From positions 1-17,870 of the forward strand of contig JAEWEZ010000139.1 in assembly GCA_023389045.1 (NCBI GenBank): DNA of 17,870 bases, given 5' to 3'. Below, in pieces: positions 7,181-14,415 of this stretch. The notes under the pieces were generated by a model, which did no database searches, was not told where the DNA came from, and saw only the letters and a list, made by a program, of their open reading frames with translations. This stretch comes from Actinomycetes bacterium. GTDB taxonomy: Bacteria > Actinomycetota > Actinomycetes > Actinomycetales > Dermabacteraceae. Position 1 is the stretch's first letter, and the number at the start of each line of letters is the position of its first letter. A program made the translations under genes and the position numbers.

Positions 7181-9477
7181 GGACCCGTTGCTCCCTGTCC
7201 CTGGTTCTCCTTCGGCGGGTTGGGCTGGGCCGGCTTATTTTCCTTCGGCGGCTTCTGAGCCCCCGGCGCGGCCGGTGCAGCCGGCGTCGGGGCCGGCGGT
7301 GGCGGCGGTGCGGCCGGGAAGGGCTTGGAGGGCAGGCCCTGATGCGCCTTCGTCATGAACTCCTGCCAGGTGGGCAGAGAAACCGTATTGCCCCAAACCT
7401 TGCCGTGACGGAGGTACTGGCCATCCACCTGGAAACCGCCGGGGCGGATATTCGCCTGCGGATGCCCGAACCAGACAGCTGTGGACATTTGCCGGGTGAA
7501 GCCCACATACCAGGTGTGGAACTGGCTTCCCGAGGTGCCGGTCTTGCCACCCGCGGGGTGCCCCGGAATGACCTTGCCCCTACCGGTGGCGCGAGGATCT
7601 TCGAGGTCCTGCTGCAGTACCCACGCCATCGTGTCGGCGTGTTTGCGATCCATCACCTGCTGGCAGCGCTGCCCGGAGAACTTCATCTTCTTCCCGTTGC
7701 GGTCCTTCACCTCGGTAATCGCCTGAGGCTTGCAGTAGGTGCCGCCGGAAGCGTAGGTCGCGTAGGCCAGCGCCATGTCCAGCGAGGAAATCCGCAGCTC
7801 ACCAAGCACCACCACGGCGGGGGCGAGTTCCGTGCCGTAAATGTCCTGGATGGGCGCGGTGAAGGTTTCGGACGTGAAGGGGTTGAAGGTCGCGGGAACC
7901 ACGCCGATATCGCGAGCGCGTTCCGCGATCCCGCACAGGTCGAGCTGCTCAGCCATACTCGCATAGGAGGTGTTGACCGAGTACTTCGTGGAGTTCAGAA
8001 CCGTTTCCATCGGTGCGAGGCGCACGGAGACGGCGTTATCGGGGTTGTAGCCCTTGCGTTCGTGCCACCGTCCGCGCGGAAGGCACTTGGCGGGGAAGGT
8101 TGTCATGGTTCGACGGGCCGTGGGAACGCGGTCGTAGATCGTGCGGCCGGACTCGATCCAGGACTGCAGCACGAACGGCTTGAAGGTCGAGCCCACGGGG
8201 AAACCGCTGGAACCACCCAGTTCCTTGGGCACCGTGAAGTTGATAGCGGTCTCGCCCGGCGCCGTCTTCTCGTGCGGGTTAAAGGCACGGTTTTCGGCCA
8301 TCACCAGCACCTTGCCAGTGCCGGGTTCGACCGTGACGATCGAATGGCCGAAGCCATGCTGGGACTTTGCCGGCACGCGGCGCTCCAGGATGTCGGTGGC
8401 GAGCTTCTGTTTGCCCGGATCCAGGGTGGTGCGGATCGTGAGGCCACCGCCGTAGAGCAGCTTGCGGCGCTCCTTGAAGGTGGGGGCGAACTCGGGATCG
8501 TTCAGCAGAGTGCGGGTCACGTAGTCGCAGAAGAAGCCGTTGCGGCCGGCATCGGCGCAGCCGGCGCGCACATTCTGGATCTTCAGCATCTCCTTGACCG
8601 GCTGGGCGGAGTATTTGTCGTACTCCTCCTTCGTGATGAAGCCCTGGCCGCGCATATCGCGGAGCACTTCGTTACGGCGCTTCTCGCCGGCCTTGGGATG
8701 CCGGACCGGGTCGTACTGGTTCGGGCCATTGGTGATTCCCGCGAGCAGAGCGGCTTCGCCGGGATTCAGATCTTTGGCGTTCTTGGAGAAGTAGTGCCGA
8801 GCCCCAGTCTCGACGCCGTACTGCGAGGGGCCGAACTGGGCCACGTTGAGGTACGCGTTGAGAATGCGCTCCTTCGACCACTCCGGATCGGATTCGAGGG
8901 AGAGCGCCAGCTTTGCCTCCCGCAGTTTGCGTCCGTAGGTCTGCTCGGTGGCTTCCTTGATCCCTTCCTTATCGCCGCGCTGGACGGCGTCCATCAGCAG
9001 CGCGTTTTTCACGTACTGCTGGGTGAGGGTCGAACCGCCCTGGGTTCCGCCCGAGCCCATCGCATTGTTGACGAAGGCTCGCGCCATACCGCGCATATCC
9101 ACCCCGCCATGCTCGTAAAAGCGGCGGTCTTCCACGGCGATCACCGCATTTTGCATATGCGGAGAGATCTTCTCCAGCGGAACCATGATCCGGTTCTCGG
9201 TGTAGAAGGTGGCCAGGAGTGAACCGTCGGCAGCTTCGATCCGGCTGGCCTCGTTCAGCGGGGCAACATCCAGCTGCGAGGGGTAGGAGTCGAAGAGGTT
9301 CACACCGTCCTCGGCCATCGTCGAGGTCACGGAGACGGCCGGGAGGAAGAAGGCGGCCATCAGCACCCCGCCGAGTGCCGAGACGGCAAGCATTCCGAGC
9401 AGTAGATACACGGTCTGTGCCACGGTGGCAGGGAGTGATCGGCCGCCCCGGGGGCGGCTGGGCGCGGTCTGAGCCAT
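7177..9477 (-). CDS. Class A penicillin-binding protein (glycosyltransferase/transpeptidase), PonA2-like
   Basis: The product has 766 residues from the ATG at 9477, preferred over a frame open to 9537 because conserved features start here. A transmembrane helix spans about 21-47. The GT51 glycosyltransferase domain (about 75-250) has the catalytic Glu116 in EDRRFYEH and GGSTLTQQ (147-154). The transpeptidase domain (about 375-690) has SxxK at 430-433 (STFK), SxN at 500-502 (SVN) and KTGTS at 645-649. It polymerises and cross-links peptidoglycan outside the membrane. The tail (715-766) is rich in Pro, Ala and Lys and has no PASTA domain, unlike mycobacterial PonA2. It is divergent from whiB and overlaps the downstream phosphoesterase gene by four bases. 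No ribosome-binding site is evident; a TACTCT box six bases upstream suggests leaderless translation. Confidence 0.95.
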   Translation of the reverse strand: MAQTAPSRPRGGRSLPATVAQTVYLLLGMLAVSALGGVLMAAFFLPAVSVTSTMAEDGVNLFDSYPSQLDVAPLNEASRIEAADGSLLATFYTENRIMVPLEKISPHMQNAVIAVEDRRFYEHGGVDMRGMARAFVNNAMGSGGTQGGSTLTQQYVKNALLMDAVQRGDKEGIKEATEQTYGRKLREAKLALSLESDPEWSKERILNAYLNVAQFGPSQYGVETGARHYFSKNAKDLNPGEAALLAGITNGPNQYDPVRHPKAGEKRRNEVLRDMRGQGFITKEEYDKYSAQPVKEMLKIQNVRAGCADAGRNGFFCDYVTRTLLNDPEFAPTFKERRKLLYGGGLTIRTTLDPGKQKLATDILERRVPAKSQHGFGHSIVTVEPGTGKVLVMAENRAFNPHEKTAPGETAINFTVPKELGGSSGFPVGSTFKPFVLQSWIESGRTIYDRVPTARRTMTTFPAKCLPRGRWHERKGYNPDNAVSVRLAPMETVLNSTKYSVNTSYASMAEQLDLCGIAERARDIGVVPATFNPFTSETFTAPIQDIYGTELAPAVVVLGELRISSLDMALAYATYASGGTYCKPQAITEVKDRNGKKMKFSGQRCQQVMDRKHADTMAWVLQQDLEDPRATGRGKVIPGHPAGGKTGTSGSQFHTWYVGFTRQMSTAVWFGHPQANIRPGGFQVDGQYLRHGKVWGNTVSLPTWQEFMTKAHQGLPSKPFPAAPPPPPAPTPAAPAAPGAQKPPKENKPAQPNPPKENQGQGATGP

Positions 9478-9483
9478 GATCAC

Positions 9484-9489
9484 AGAGTA
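9484..9489 (-). promoter_or_regulatory. Candidate leaderless -10 box of the PBP gene
   Basis: On the minus strand TACTCT is followed by six bases (GTGATC) and then the ATG, so the transcript could begin at the start codon. No Shine-Dalgarno is present in this short interval. No clear -35 is visible 16-18 bases upstream. An alternative start at the GTG six bases upstream cannot be excluded. Confidence 0.4.
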
Positions 9490-9722
9490 CGGACCGAAGC
9501 CGAGAGCCTCCACAGTCCGCGCCGTGGTACTGCGCACCTGCGCGAAGTCTTCACGTTCTGTGGCTGCGATGGGACGGGGTGATGGACGGCCCCGCTACCC
9601 GTGTCGTGGAACCCCCGGTACTCCATAGTCCTGCCAATGAGGGCGACAAACAGGGCATATGGGATCGCGCGAAAAGGGGTGCTGGGCGGAGCTCGTGAGG
9701 ACCCGTCGGACTCCCCGCGGCG
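9490..9722. other. Divergent intergenic region between PBP and whiB, no gene seen
   Basis: This stretch is part of the gene-free interval 9478-9795. I find no conserved-looking coding sequence and no strong hairpin. A weak minus-strand promoter-like pair (TTGTCG at 9649-9644, 16 bases, TATGGA at 9627-9622) is possible but its -10 is poor. It probably holds the regulatory sites for the PBP and whiB transcripts. Confidence 0.4.
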
Positions 9723-9751
9723 TTGCGACGGCCCTGAACACTCCCTACGAT
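9723..9751 (+). promoter_or_regulatory. Sigma70-type promoter of whiB
   Basis: TTGCGA (9723-9728), a 17-base spacer and TACGAT (9746-9751) form the best -35/-10 pair in the window. Transcription would start near 9758, giving a leader of about 38 bases before the whiB ATG at 9796. It would drive the whiB, DUF4177, RidA cluster. Confidence 0.6.
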
Positions 9752-9795
9752 GGCGGCCGGACCGACCGAGTCAACGATGATTCACAGGGGGCCTT

Positions 9796-10098
9796 ATGAC
9801 GATCGGGAGCATCCCGAGGACCGACGACCGCAGCTGGGCGGGACGGGGCAAGTGCGCCGATCTGGACCCCGACGGTTTTTTCGTGCAGGGAGCCGAGCAG
9901 AACCTCATTAAGGCCACCTGCTCCGGATGCCCCGTGCGCACGCACTGCCTCGCTGATGCGCTCGATAACCGCATCGACTTCGGAGTTTGGGGCGGTATGA
10001 CCGAGCGTGAACGCCGCCGCCTGCTTCGCCAGCATCCCCATGTGCGCGACTGGTTCAGCCTGTTGAACCGCATGAGTGCCCAAGCGGCGGGCCAGTAA
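9796..10098 (+). CDS. whiB: WhiB-family iron-sulfur transcriptional regulator (WhiB4-like by context)
   Basis: The product has 100 residues. The four cluster-binding cysteines are Cys20, Cys42, Cys45 and Cys51 in the usual C...CxxCxxxxxC pattern, followed by the GVWGG turn (63-67) and a basic RERRRLLR segment (71-78) for DNA contact. WhiB proteins hold a redox- and NO-sensitive [4Fe-4S] cluster and bind sigma factor or DNA. Divergent placement beside a PonA2-type PBP matches mycobacterial whiB4, so I assign that subgroup by context rather than by residue-level comparison. A weak GGGGG ribosome-binding site lies about six bases before the ATG, and a good promoter is at 9723-9751. Confidence 0.93.
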   Translation: MTIGSIPRTDDRSWAGRGKCADLDPDGFFVQGAEQNLIKATCSGCPVRTHCLADALDNRIDFGVWGGMTERERRRLLRQHPHVRDWFSLLNRMSAQAAGQ

Positions 10099-10123
10099 TC
10101 GGCCATTGCCCCTCCCGGGCCGG

Positions 10124-10129
10124 TACGCT
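10124..10129 (+). promoter_or_regulatory. Candidate internal leaderless -10 box before the DUF4177-like gene
   Basis: TACGCT is followed by six bases and the ATG at 10136. There is no Shine-Dalgarno. A secondary promoter inside the whiB cluster is therefore possible. No good -35 is seen. Confidence 0.35.
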
Positions 10130-10135
10130 CCTGCC

Positions 10136-10306
10136 ATGAGCACCATCACCCGCTGGGAATACCTGACCGTCCCCCTGCTGATTCACGCCACCAAGCAGAT
10201 CCTCGACAACTACGGCGAGGAGGGCTGGGAACTCGTGCAGGTTGTGCCCGGCCCGAATCCGGAATCCCTCGTCGCCTACCTCAAGCGACCCCTCCAGGAG
10301 GCCTGA
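10136..10306 (+). CDS. Small DUF4177-like protein
   Basis: The product has 56 residues. It shows the pattern of the DUF4177 family: WEYLTVP near the N-terminus (residues 7-13), a short helix, then GEEGWELVQV and a final strand (VAYLKRP). Its function is unknown. The start at 10136 is preferred over an in-frame upstream ATG (10076) inside whiB because the conserved WEY begins just after it. It lies 37 bases after whiB and 5 bases before the RidA gene, whose AGGAGG ribosome site overlaps its last codons, so the two are likely co-expressed. I recall a similarly small gene (Rv3678A) at this place in M. tuberculosis, but I cannot verify homology here. Confidence 0.75.
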   Translation: MSTITRWEYLTVPLLIHATKQILDNYGEEGWELVQVVPGPNPESLVAYLKRPLQEA

Positions 10307-10311
10307 GCACT

Positions 10312-10818
10312 GTGACTGCATCCCGTATCCGCGCCCGTCTGGCCGAGCTCGGCCTTGACCTGCCGCAGGTGGCTGCGCCCGTCGCCGCCTACCTGCCCGC
10401 CCTGCGCAGCGGCTCCTACGTGTACACCTCCGGCCAGCTGCCCTTCGTCAGCGGTGAGCTTGCTGCCACCGGCAAGGTGGGCGCCGAGGTGGAGGCCGAG
10501 CGCGCCCAGGAACTCGCCCGGGTGTGCTTCCTCAACGCCATGGCTGCGGCCGAATCCGTGATCGGCAACCTTGACCACGTCGTGCGGGTCGTCAAGATCA
10601 CCGGTTTTGTGGCCTCCGACCCGTCCTTCACCGGCCAGCCGGCAGTGATCAACGGCGCGAGCGAACTCGCCGTGGAGGTTTTCGGTGAGGCTGGTTCTCA
10701 CTCCCGCAGTGCCGTGGGCGTGGCCGTGCTGCCGATGGATGCCCCCGTCGAGGTCGAGGTGATCTTCGAGATCGACTCGGAGAAGGGCGAGTCCGCCACC
10801 GGCGACCTGTCTGCCTGA
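10312..10818 (+). CDS. RidA/YjgF-family protein
   Basis: The product has 168 residues from a GTG preceded by AGGAGG ten bases upstream. It contains the YjgF/RidA fold signature: YVYTSGQLPF (36-45), a central helix rich in Ala (LNAMAAAESV), VVRVVKITGFV (90-100) and SRSAVGVAVLP (131-141), where Arg132 corresponds to the imine-binding arginine of true RidA. VEVEVIFE (146-153) forms the last strand. RidA hydrolyses reactive enamine/imine intermediates released by PLP enzymes, but many paralogs lack proof of that. It is somewhat longer than the classical 130-residue RidA, with N- and C-terminal extensions. Its place between whiB and a metallo-hydrolase gene matches Rv3678c. Confidence 0.88.
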   Translation: MTASRIRARLAELGLDLPQVAAPVAAYLPALRSGSYVYTSGQLPFVSGELAATGKVGAEVEAERAQELARVCFLNAMAAAESVIGNLDHVVRVVKITGFVASDPSFTGQPAVINGASELAVEVFGEAGSHSRSAVGVAVLPMDAPVEVEVIFEIDSEKGESATGDLSA

Positions 10819-10851
10819 GACACAACATCGTGCCCACCACAGCACCCTTAA

Positions 10852-10883
10852 CGCTCCCGGGAGTGAGGACACTCCCGGGAGCG
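10852..10883. terminator. Perfect hairpin after the RidA gene, possible terminator
   Basis: Arms 10852-10865 and 10870-10883 form a perfect 14-bp GC-rich stem with a four-base AGGA loop, 33 bases past the RidA stop. No U tract follows on either strand, so intrinsic termination is uncertain. It could instead protect the 3' end or attenuate read-through into the next gene. Confidence 0.5.
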
Positions 10884-10960
10884 CCGTCTATCCCGGCGAG
10901 CACACCGTCGGCAGCCCCCATTGCCCAGTCGATAGCCCTCATAGCAAAGACGCCGCGACC

Positions 10961-11794
10961 ATGAATGATGATTCGACGCCCGACGCCCCGTACGTGCCGC
11001 CCGCCGCACCACTCGTCGATCTGGTGACCGTGCGAGCCCCGAACCCGGGGCCGATGACTCTCCAGGGCACCAACACCTACCTGATCCGTGACGCCGACCA
11101 GGTGTGGGTGGTCGATCCCGGCCCGCGCGATCCCGAGCACCTCGCGGAAATCCTCCACGCCTGCGGCCCCGCAGCCCGTCCTCAGGGCGTGCTGCTGACG
11201 CACCATCACGCCGACCATGCCGCTGGTGCCGCGACCCTTGCCCGCCAGCTGGCGGCACGCAGCGGCACCGAGGTGCCCCTGTGGAGTGCGGACCCCTCGC
11301 TCGTGCCCGGCTCCCGCCCCGTCCCCGCGGAGCTGGAGGGCGATGGCGGTGTGGTCGCCCATGTGATTCACCTGCCCGGGCATACCGCGGACAGCCTCGG
11401 TCTGCTGGTGGAGGGCGGACGCATGCTGACCGGCGACACCATCCTGGGCGGCTCCTCCACCGTCGTGGTGCCCGAACACGGCGGTGATCTGCGAGCGTTC
11501 CTGCAGTCCCTGGCAATCCTGCGGGTCATGGTGTTGGACGGGCGGATCAGCTCCCTGCATCCCGCGCACGGGGATCCCTATACCGATCCCATCGCTGCCC
11601 TCGCCACGATCGAAGAAGCGATGGAGCACCGCAAAGAACGCATCGAGCAGGTGCGGCGCGCGCGTATGGCCGGGATCTTGACCATGGACCGCCTGCTGCG
11701 CACCGTCTACGGCCCCGATCTCCCGGAGGAGAAGCGCAAGGCCGCCGAATGGAACCTCCGTGCCGCCCTCGACTACATCAGCGCCGGTCACTGA
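10961..11794 (+). CDS. Metallo-beta-lactamase-fold hydrolase (LACTB2/Rv3677c-like)
   Basis: The product has 277 residues. The dinuclear metal motif THHHADH lies at 80-86 (ligands His81, His83, Asp85, His86), with His141 in PGHT, Asp159 in TGDT and His203 in PAHG. GTNTYLI (36-42) precedes the metal site. A C-terminal helical region (about 215-277) with HRKERIEQ is typical of the LACTB2-like branch, members of which can cleave RNA or act as thioesterases. The substrate here is unknown. The protein is cytoplasmic, with no signal peptide. No Shine-Dalgarno or clean -10 is visible, so its transcription start is unclear. It converges with crp and lies beyond the hairpin following the RidA gene. Confidence 0.88.
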   Translation: MNDDSTPDAPYVPPAAPLVDLVTVRAPNPGPMTLQGTNTYLIRDADQVWVVDPGPRDPEHLAEILHACGPAARPQGVLLTHHHADHAAGAATLARQLAARSGTEVPLWSADPSLVPGSRPVPAELEGDGGVVAHVIHLPGHTADSLGLLVEGGRMLTGDTILGGSSTVVVPEHGGDLRAFLQSLAILRVMVLDGRISSLHPAHGDPYTDPIAALATIEEAMEHRKERIEQVRRARMAGILTMDRLLRTVYGPDLPEEKRKAAEWNLRAALDYISAGH

Positions 11795-11839
11795 AATCTC
11801 GCGGGGTGCAGCGAACTCTCGCTTAAACCCCCACATCAG

Positions 11840-11892
11840 GAGCGCTCGGGCCCTGCCGCCGTGGAAACCACGGTGACAGGGCCCGAGCGCTC
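11840..11892. terminator. Long hairpin between convergent MBL and crp genes
   Basis: Outer arms 11840-11855 and 11877-11892 pair perfectly over 16 bp, and inside them CCGTGG/CCACGG (11859-11864 with 11868-11873) closes an AAA loop. The structure is centred between two converging stop codons, 46 bases after the MBL stop and 23 bases after the crp stop, so a bidirectional terminator is likely. Neither strand has a clear U tract. Confidence 0.65.
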
Positions 11893-11914
11893 GGAAGAAA
11901 AGTGCGGGCTGGGA

Positions 11915-12592
11915 TCAGCGGGCGCGACGGTGCAGACGCTCGATATCCACCAGCAGCACGGCGCGGGCCTCCAGGCGGATCCATCCGCGCGAAGCGAAGT
12001 CGGCCAGAGCCTTGTTCACGGTTTCGCGGGAGGCGCCGACGAGCTGAGCCAGCTCCTCCTGGGTCAGGCCGTGGGCGACCATGATGCCGTCATCGGTCTG
12101 ACGCCCGAAGCGCTGCGCAAGATCCAGCAGGTTCTTGGCCACGCGGCCGGGAACGTCGGCGAAGACGAGATCCGCGAGGGACTCATTGGTCTTGCGCAGA
12201 CGACGCGCGAGCGAGGCCAGCAGGTGACGCCCCACCTCGGGACGCTGCGCGAGCACGCGGTACAGATCCTGCTGCGAGAGCGAGTACAGGGTCGATTCCG
12301 CCACGGCGGTGGCGGTGGCGTTACGCGGCGCCGGATCGAACAGGGACAGCTCGCCGAGGGTCTCGCCCGGGCCGAGCACGGCCAGCAGGTTCTCGCGGCC
12401 GTCACCCGAGGCGTGGCCCACCTTCACCTTGCCGGCACCGATGATGAACAGACGATCGCCGGGGTCACCCTCGCGGAAGATGACGGCGCTGCGGTGGAAG
12501 TCTTCGTGCGTCATCGAGGCGAGAACCGCCTGCTTGCCGTCTTCGTCCAGAGCCGCGAACAGCGGCGATGACCGTACGATGTTCTCGTCCAC
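11915..12592 (-). CDS. crp: Crp/Fnr-family transcriptional regulator (cAMP receptor protein, GlxR type)
   Basis: The product has 225 residues from the GTG at 12592, which has AGGAGG just upstream and gives the family-typical N-terminus (DENIVRSSPLF). A frame extending to 12679 would add 29 unconserved residues. The cyclic-nucleotide domain (about 8-125) contains GETLGELSLF (76-85) with Glu81 and Arg90 placed for ribose and phosphate contact, and Asn91 where E. coli CRP has Ser83. A dimerisation helix (about 112-140) follows. The helix-turn-helix is at about 176-196, with SRETVNKAL containing the DNA-reading Arg189-Glu190. It is expected to be a global regulator binding TGTGA-type palindromes. 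It sits alone, divergent from nth and convergent with the MBL gene. Confidence 0.93.
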   Translation of the reverse strand: MDENIVRSSPLFAALDEDGKQAVLASMTHEDFHRSAVIFREGDPGDRLFIIGAGKVKVGHASGDGRENLLAVLGPGETLGELSLFDPAPRNATATAVAESTLYSLSQQDLYRVLAQRPEVGRHLLASLARRLRKTNESLADLVFADVPGRVAKNLLDLAQRFGRQTDDGIMVAHGLTQEELAQLVGASRETVNKALADFASRGWIRLEARAVLLVDIERLHRRAR

Positions 12593-12690
12593 GGTTCCTC
12601 CTGAGCCTGAGGCCCCGGCGTTCTGCAGCGGGACCGTCGTCGGTTGTGAGACCCCCTGAACCGGGGTGTCTGCGATCACACGTTAGGCAC

Positions 12691-12696
12691 AGCGTA
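12691..12696 (-). promoter_or_regulatory. Weak candidate -10 box of crp
   Basis: On the minus strand TACGCT lies about 99 bases upstream of the crp start and would give a leader of roughly 90 bases. The -35 is poor. The 213-base divergent region between crp and nth (12593-12805) otherwise shows only a short hairpin-forming GC stretch and no recognisable Crp palindrome. Confidence 0.25.
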
Positions 12697-12805
12697 TCGC
12701 GCGGACCGCTGTCATTCCGAGAAGAATGGCTGTGTCCGGCGTCGGGGACGCTTCCGCGAGGGCCGGGACCGCCCCACATCCACCCGCGTAGGAGCCGAGG
12801 AGACG

Positions 12806-13531
12806 ATGGCTACCGCCCCCGCCGCTGACATCCTCGAAGTCGCCGCTGCCCTGAACGAGCTGTATCCCGAGGCGCGTACAGAACTGGATCACCGCAACGC
12901 CTTCGAACTCCTCGTCGCCACCGTGCTCTCCGCCCAGACCACGGACCAGCGGGTCAACTCCCTGACCCCGGAGCTTTTTCGGCGCTTCCCCGATGCTCGC
13001 AGCCTCGGGGAAGCGGAGGAATCGGATCTTGCGGAGCTGCTGCGTCCCCTCGGGATGGGGCCGACGCGGGCCCGACGCATCATCGCCCTCGGCCAGGAAC
13101 TGCAAGAACGGCACGAGGGCGTCGTGCCCGATCAGCAGGAACAGCTCGAAGCGCTCAGCGGGGTGGGCCGCAAAACTGCGCTCGTCGTGCGCGGCACCTG
13201 GTTTGGGCACGATGCGCTCGCCGTGGATACGCATGTCGCGCGCCTTGCCGGCCGGCTCGGCTGGAGCCGCGCGAGCAATCCGCGCACGGTCGAAGACGAT
13301 GTGCTGCGCCGACGCGACCGGGCTGCGGCGGCCTGGCGTCGAGAGCGCGCGCACGATGCCACGGACTCTGAGGCGAAGGACCCGGATGCTCGCCCCGCCT
13401 GCCTCGGCGCCACCGTGCTCTCCCTGCGACTGATCCTGCATGGGCGTCGGGTCTGCACCGCGCGCTCGCCCCACTGCGATGAATGCAGCCTCGCGGCCCT
13501 GTGCCCACGTCGCGGCGTGAAGGCGGCCTGA
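12806..13531 (+). CDS. nth: Endonuclease III (DNA glycosylase/AP lyase)
   Basis: The product has 241 residues. It removes oxidised pyrimidines and nicks abasic sites in base-excision repair. LLVATVLSAQTTD (35-47) is the family signature. The helix-hairpin-helix (115-133, LSGVGRKTA) carries the catalytic Lys123, and Asp141 is in VDTHV. The [4Fe-4S] loop C-x6-C-x2-C-x5-C is Cys217, Cys224, Cys227 and Cys233. Residues about 168-205 form an Arg/Ala-rich and then Asp/Pro-rich insertion before LILHGR, where most relatives have a shorter segment ending in HH. The start has GAGGAG immediately upstream. The stop overlaps the ATG of the NUDIX gene (TGATG), so the pair is translationally coupled. Confidence 0.95.
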   Translation: MATAPAADILEVAAALNELYPEARTELDHRNAFELLVATVLSAQTTDQRVNSLTPELFRRFPDARSLGEAEESDLAELLRPLGMGPTRARRIIALGQELQERHEGVVPDQQEQLEALSGVGRKTALVVRGTWFGHDALAVDTHVARLAGRLGWSRASNPRTVEDDVLRRRDRAAAAWRRERAHDATDSEAKDPDARPACLGATVLSLRLILHGRRVCTARSPHCDECSLAALCPRRGVKAA

Positions 13532-14223
13532 TGAGCGACCCTCGTGAGCAGGCATGTCCCGTTGACCTCCCACCGTTCATGCAGCCCCTCGCACGGCAGG
13601 CGCGTTCCGGCCGGGACGTGCTCCTGGACCGTGGCGTGCATCCGCCCCGGCCCGAGGACCCGCCCTACCGCCGCAGCGCCGTTCTACTGCTCATCACCGG
13701 CAGCGAACGAGACACCGCGCAGGTTCTGCTGCATGAACGCGGGCATGCCCTGCGCTCCCAGCCCGGGCAGATCGCCCTTCCCGGCGGGGGAGTGGAAGAC
13801 CAGGACGCCGATGAGATCGCGACCGCGCTGCGGGAATCCCGCGAAGAAGTCGATCTGAACCCCACCGATGTGTCCGTGCTCGGCACCTTCGCGCCCGTCC
13901 CCATGCCGCATCGGCACCTGGCCATCACCCCGGTTCTCGCCTGGGCAGCCGAGCCGCCCGCGGTGCGCGTGCGCGATCGGCTCGAGGTGGAAAGGGTGCT
14001 GTGGACTCCCCTCGAAGGGCCCGACGGGCTGGCCGCGCCGCAGCGTCGAGCACGCGGCCTTCTCGACGGCAGGCCCGTCGGCCCCCTCTTCGACCTCCCC
14101 GACAACGTGCTCGTCTGGGGATTCACCGCCATGCTGCTTGACCGCGTGCTCACGCAGCTGGGAGCAGCGCCCGTGCCGCCCCATACGGTGCCGGCGCGCG
14201 AAATCCCTCCCCGGCTGAGGTGA
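13531..14223 (+). CDS. NUDIX hydrolase, CoA-pyrophosphatase type
   Basis: The product has 230 residues. A UPF0035-type motif (LLHERGHALRSQPGQIALPGG, residues 66-86) runs into the Nudix box, with TALRESREEV at 98-107 and the metal-binding Glu105 and Glu106. This combination marks CoA and acyl-CoA pyrophosphatases. The position usually held by Gly after the EE is Asp108. The ATG at 13531 is preferred over an upstream in-frame start inside nth because it overlaps the nth stop by one base. It is cytoplasmic. I recall the nth-NUDIX pairing from mycobacteria, where a thioredoxin-like gene lies between them; here they are directly joined. No U-tract terminator follows; a T run at 14243-14247 lacks a proper preceding stem. 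Confidence 0.88.
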   Translation: MSDPREQACPVDLPPFMQPLARQARSGRDVLLDRGVHPPRPEDPPYRRSAVLLLITGSERDTAQVLLHERGHALRSQPGQIALPGGGVEDQDADEIATALRESREEVDLNPTDVSVLGTFAPVPMPHRHLAITPVLAWAAEPPAVRVRDRLEVERVLWTPLEGPDGLAAPQRRARGLLDGRPVGPLFDLPDNVLVWGFTAMLLDRVLTQLGAAPVPPHTVPAREIPPRLR

Positions 14224-14274
14224 GCCGTGCCCCGTCGGCCCCCTTTTTCCTGGTGGGGCGCGGGAGGAGTCGAG

Positions 14275-14280
14275 TACAGT
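14275..14280 (+). promoter_or_regulatory. Candidate -10 box of the cold-shock gene
   Basis: TACAGT fits TANNNT, with a weak TGGTGG 18 bases upstream as -35. The start would be near 14287 and the 5' leader about 130 bases. Confidence 0.4.
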
Positions 14281-14323
14281 TGAGGGTCGCTGGCGCGCCT
14301 TCGCACGCCGGCCGCACACCCCG

Positions 14324-14386
14324 CGCAGATCGCCCCCTTGCGGTGCGCTGATCTGCGACAACAGACCTTGGCGCCCCGACGGCGCC
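14324..14386 (+). promoter_or_regulatory. Two-hairpin 5' leader of the cold-shock gene
   Basis: CGCAGATC (14324-14331) pairs perfectly with GATCTGCG (14350-14357), and GGCGCC (14370-14375) pairs with GGCGCC (14381-14386) across a five-base loop. Both lie between the candidate promoter and the GTG at 14416, leaving the AAGGA ribosome site (14400-14404) free. Long structured leaders control cold-shock genes in E. coli. Whether this one does so is inference. Confidence 0.4.
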
Positions 14387-14415
14387 CCACAGCATCAGAC
14401 AAGGACGGGATCCAC

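Noticed and set aside
7168..9222. A 684-residue plus-strand reading frame opposite the PBP gene
   Set aside because: It is an antisense shadow of a fully motif-bearing class A PBP.
12640..12700. A Crp/GlxR autoregulatory site upstream of crp
   Set aside because: Single TGTGA/TCACA half sites are present but no copy has the second half at the correct spacing.
14243..14247. T run after the NUDIX gene as a terminator
   Set aside because: The only pairing found (GCCCC/GGGGC) would place the T run inside the loop rather than after the stem.
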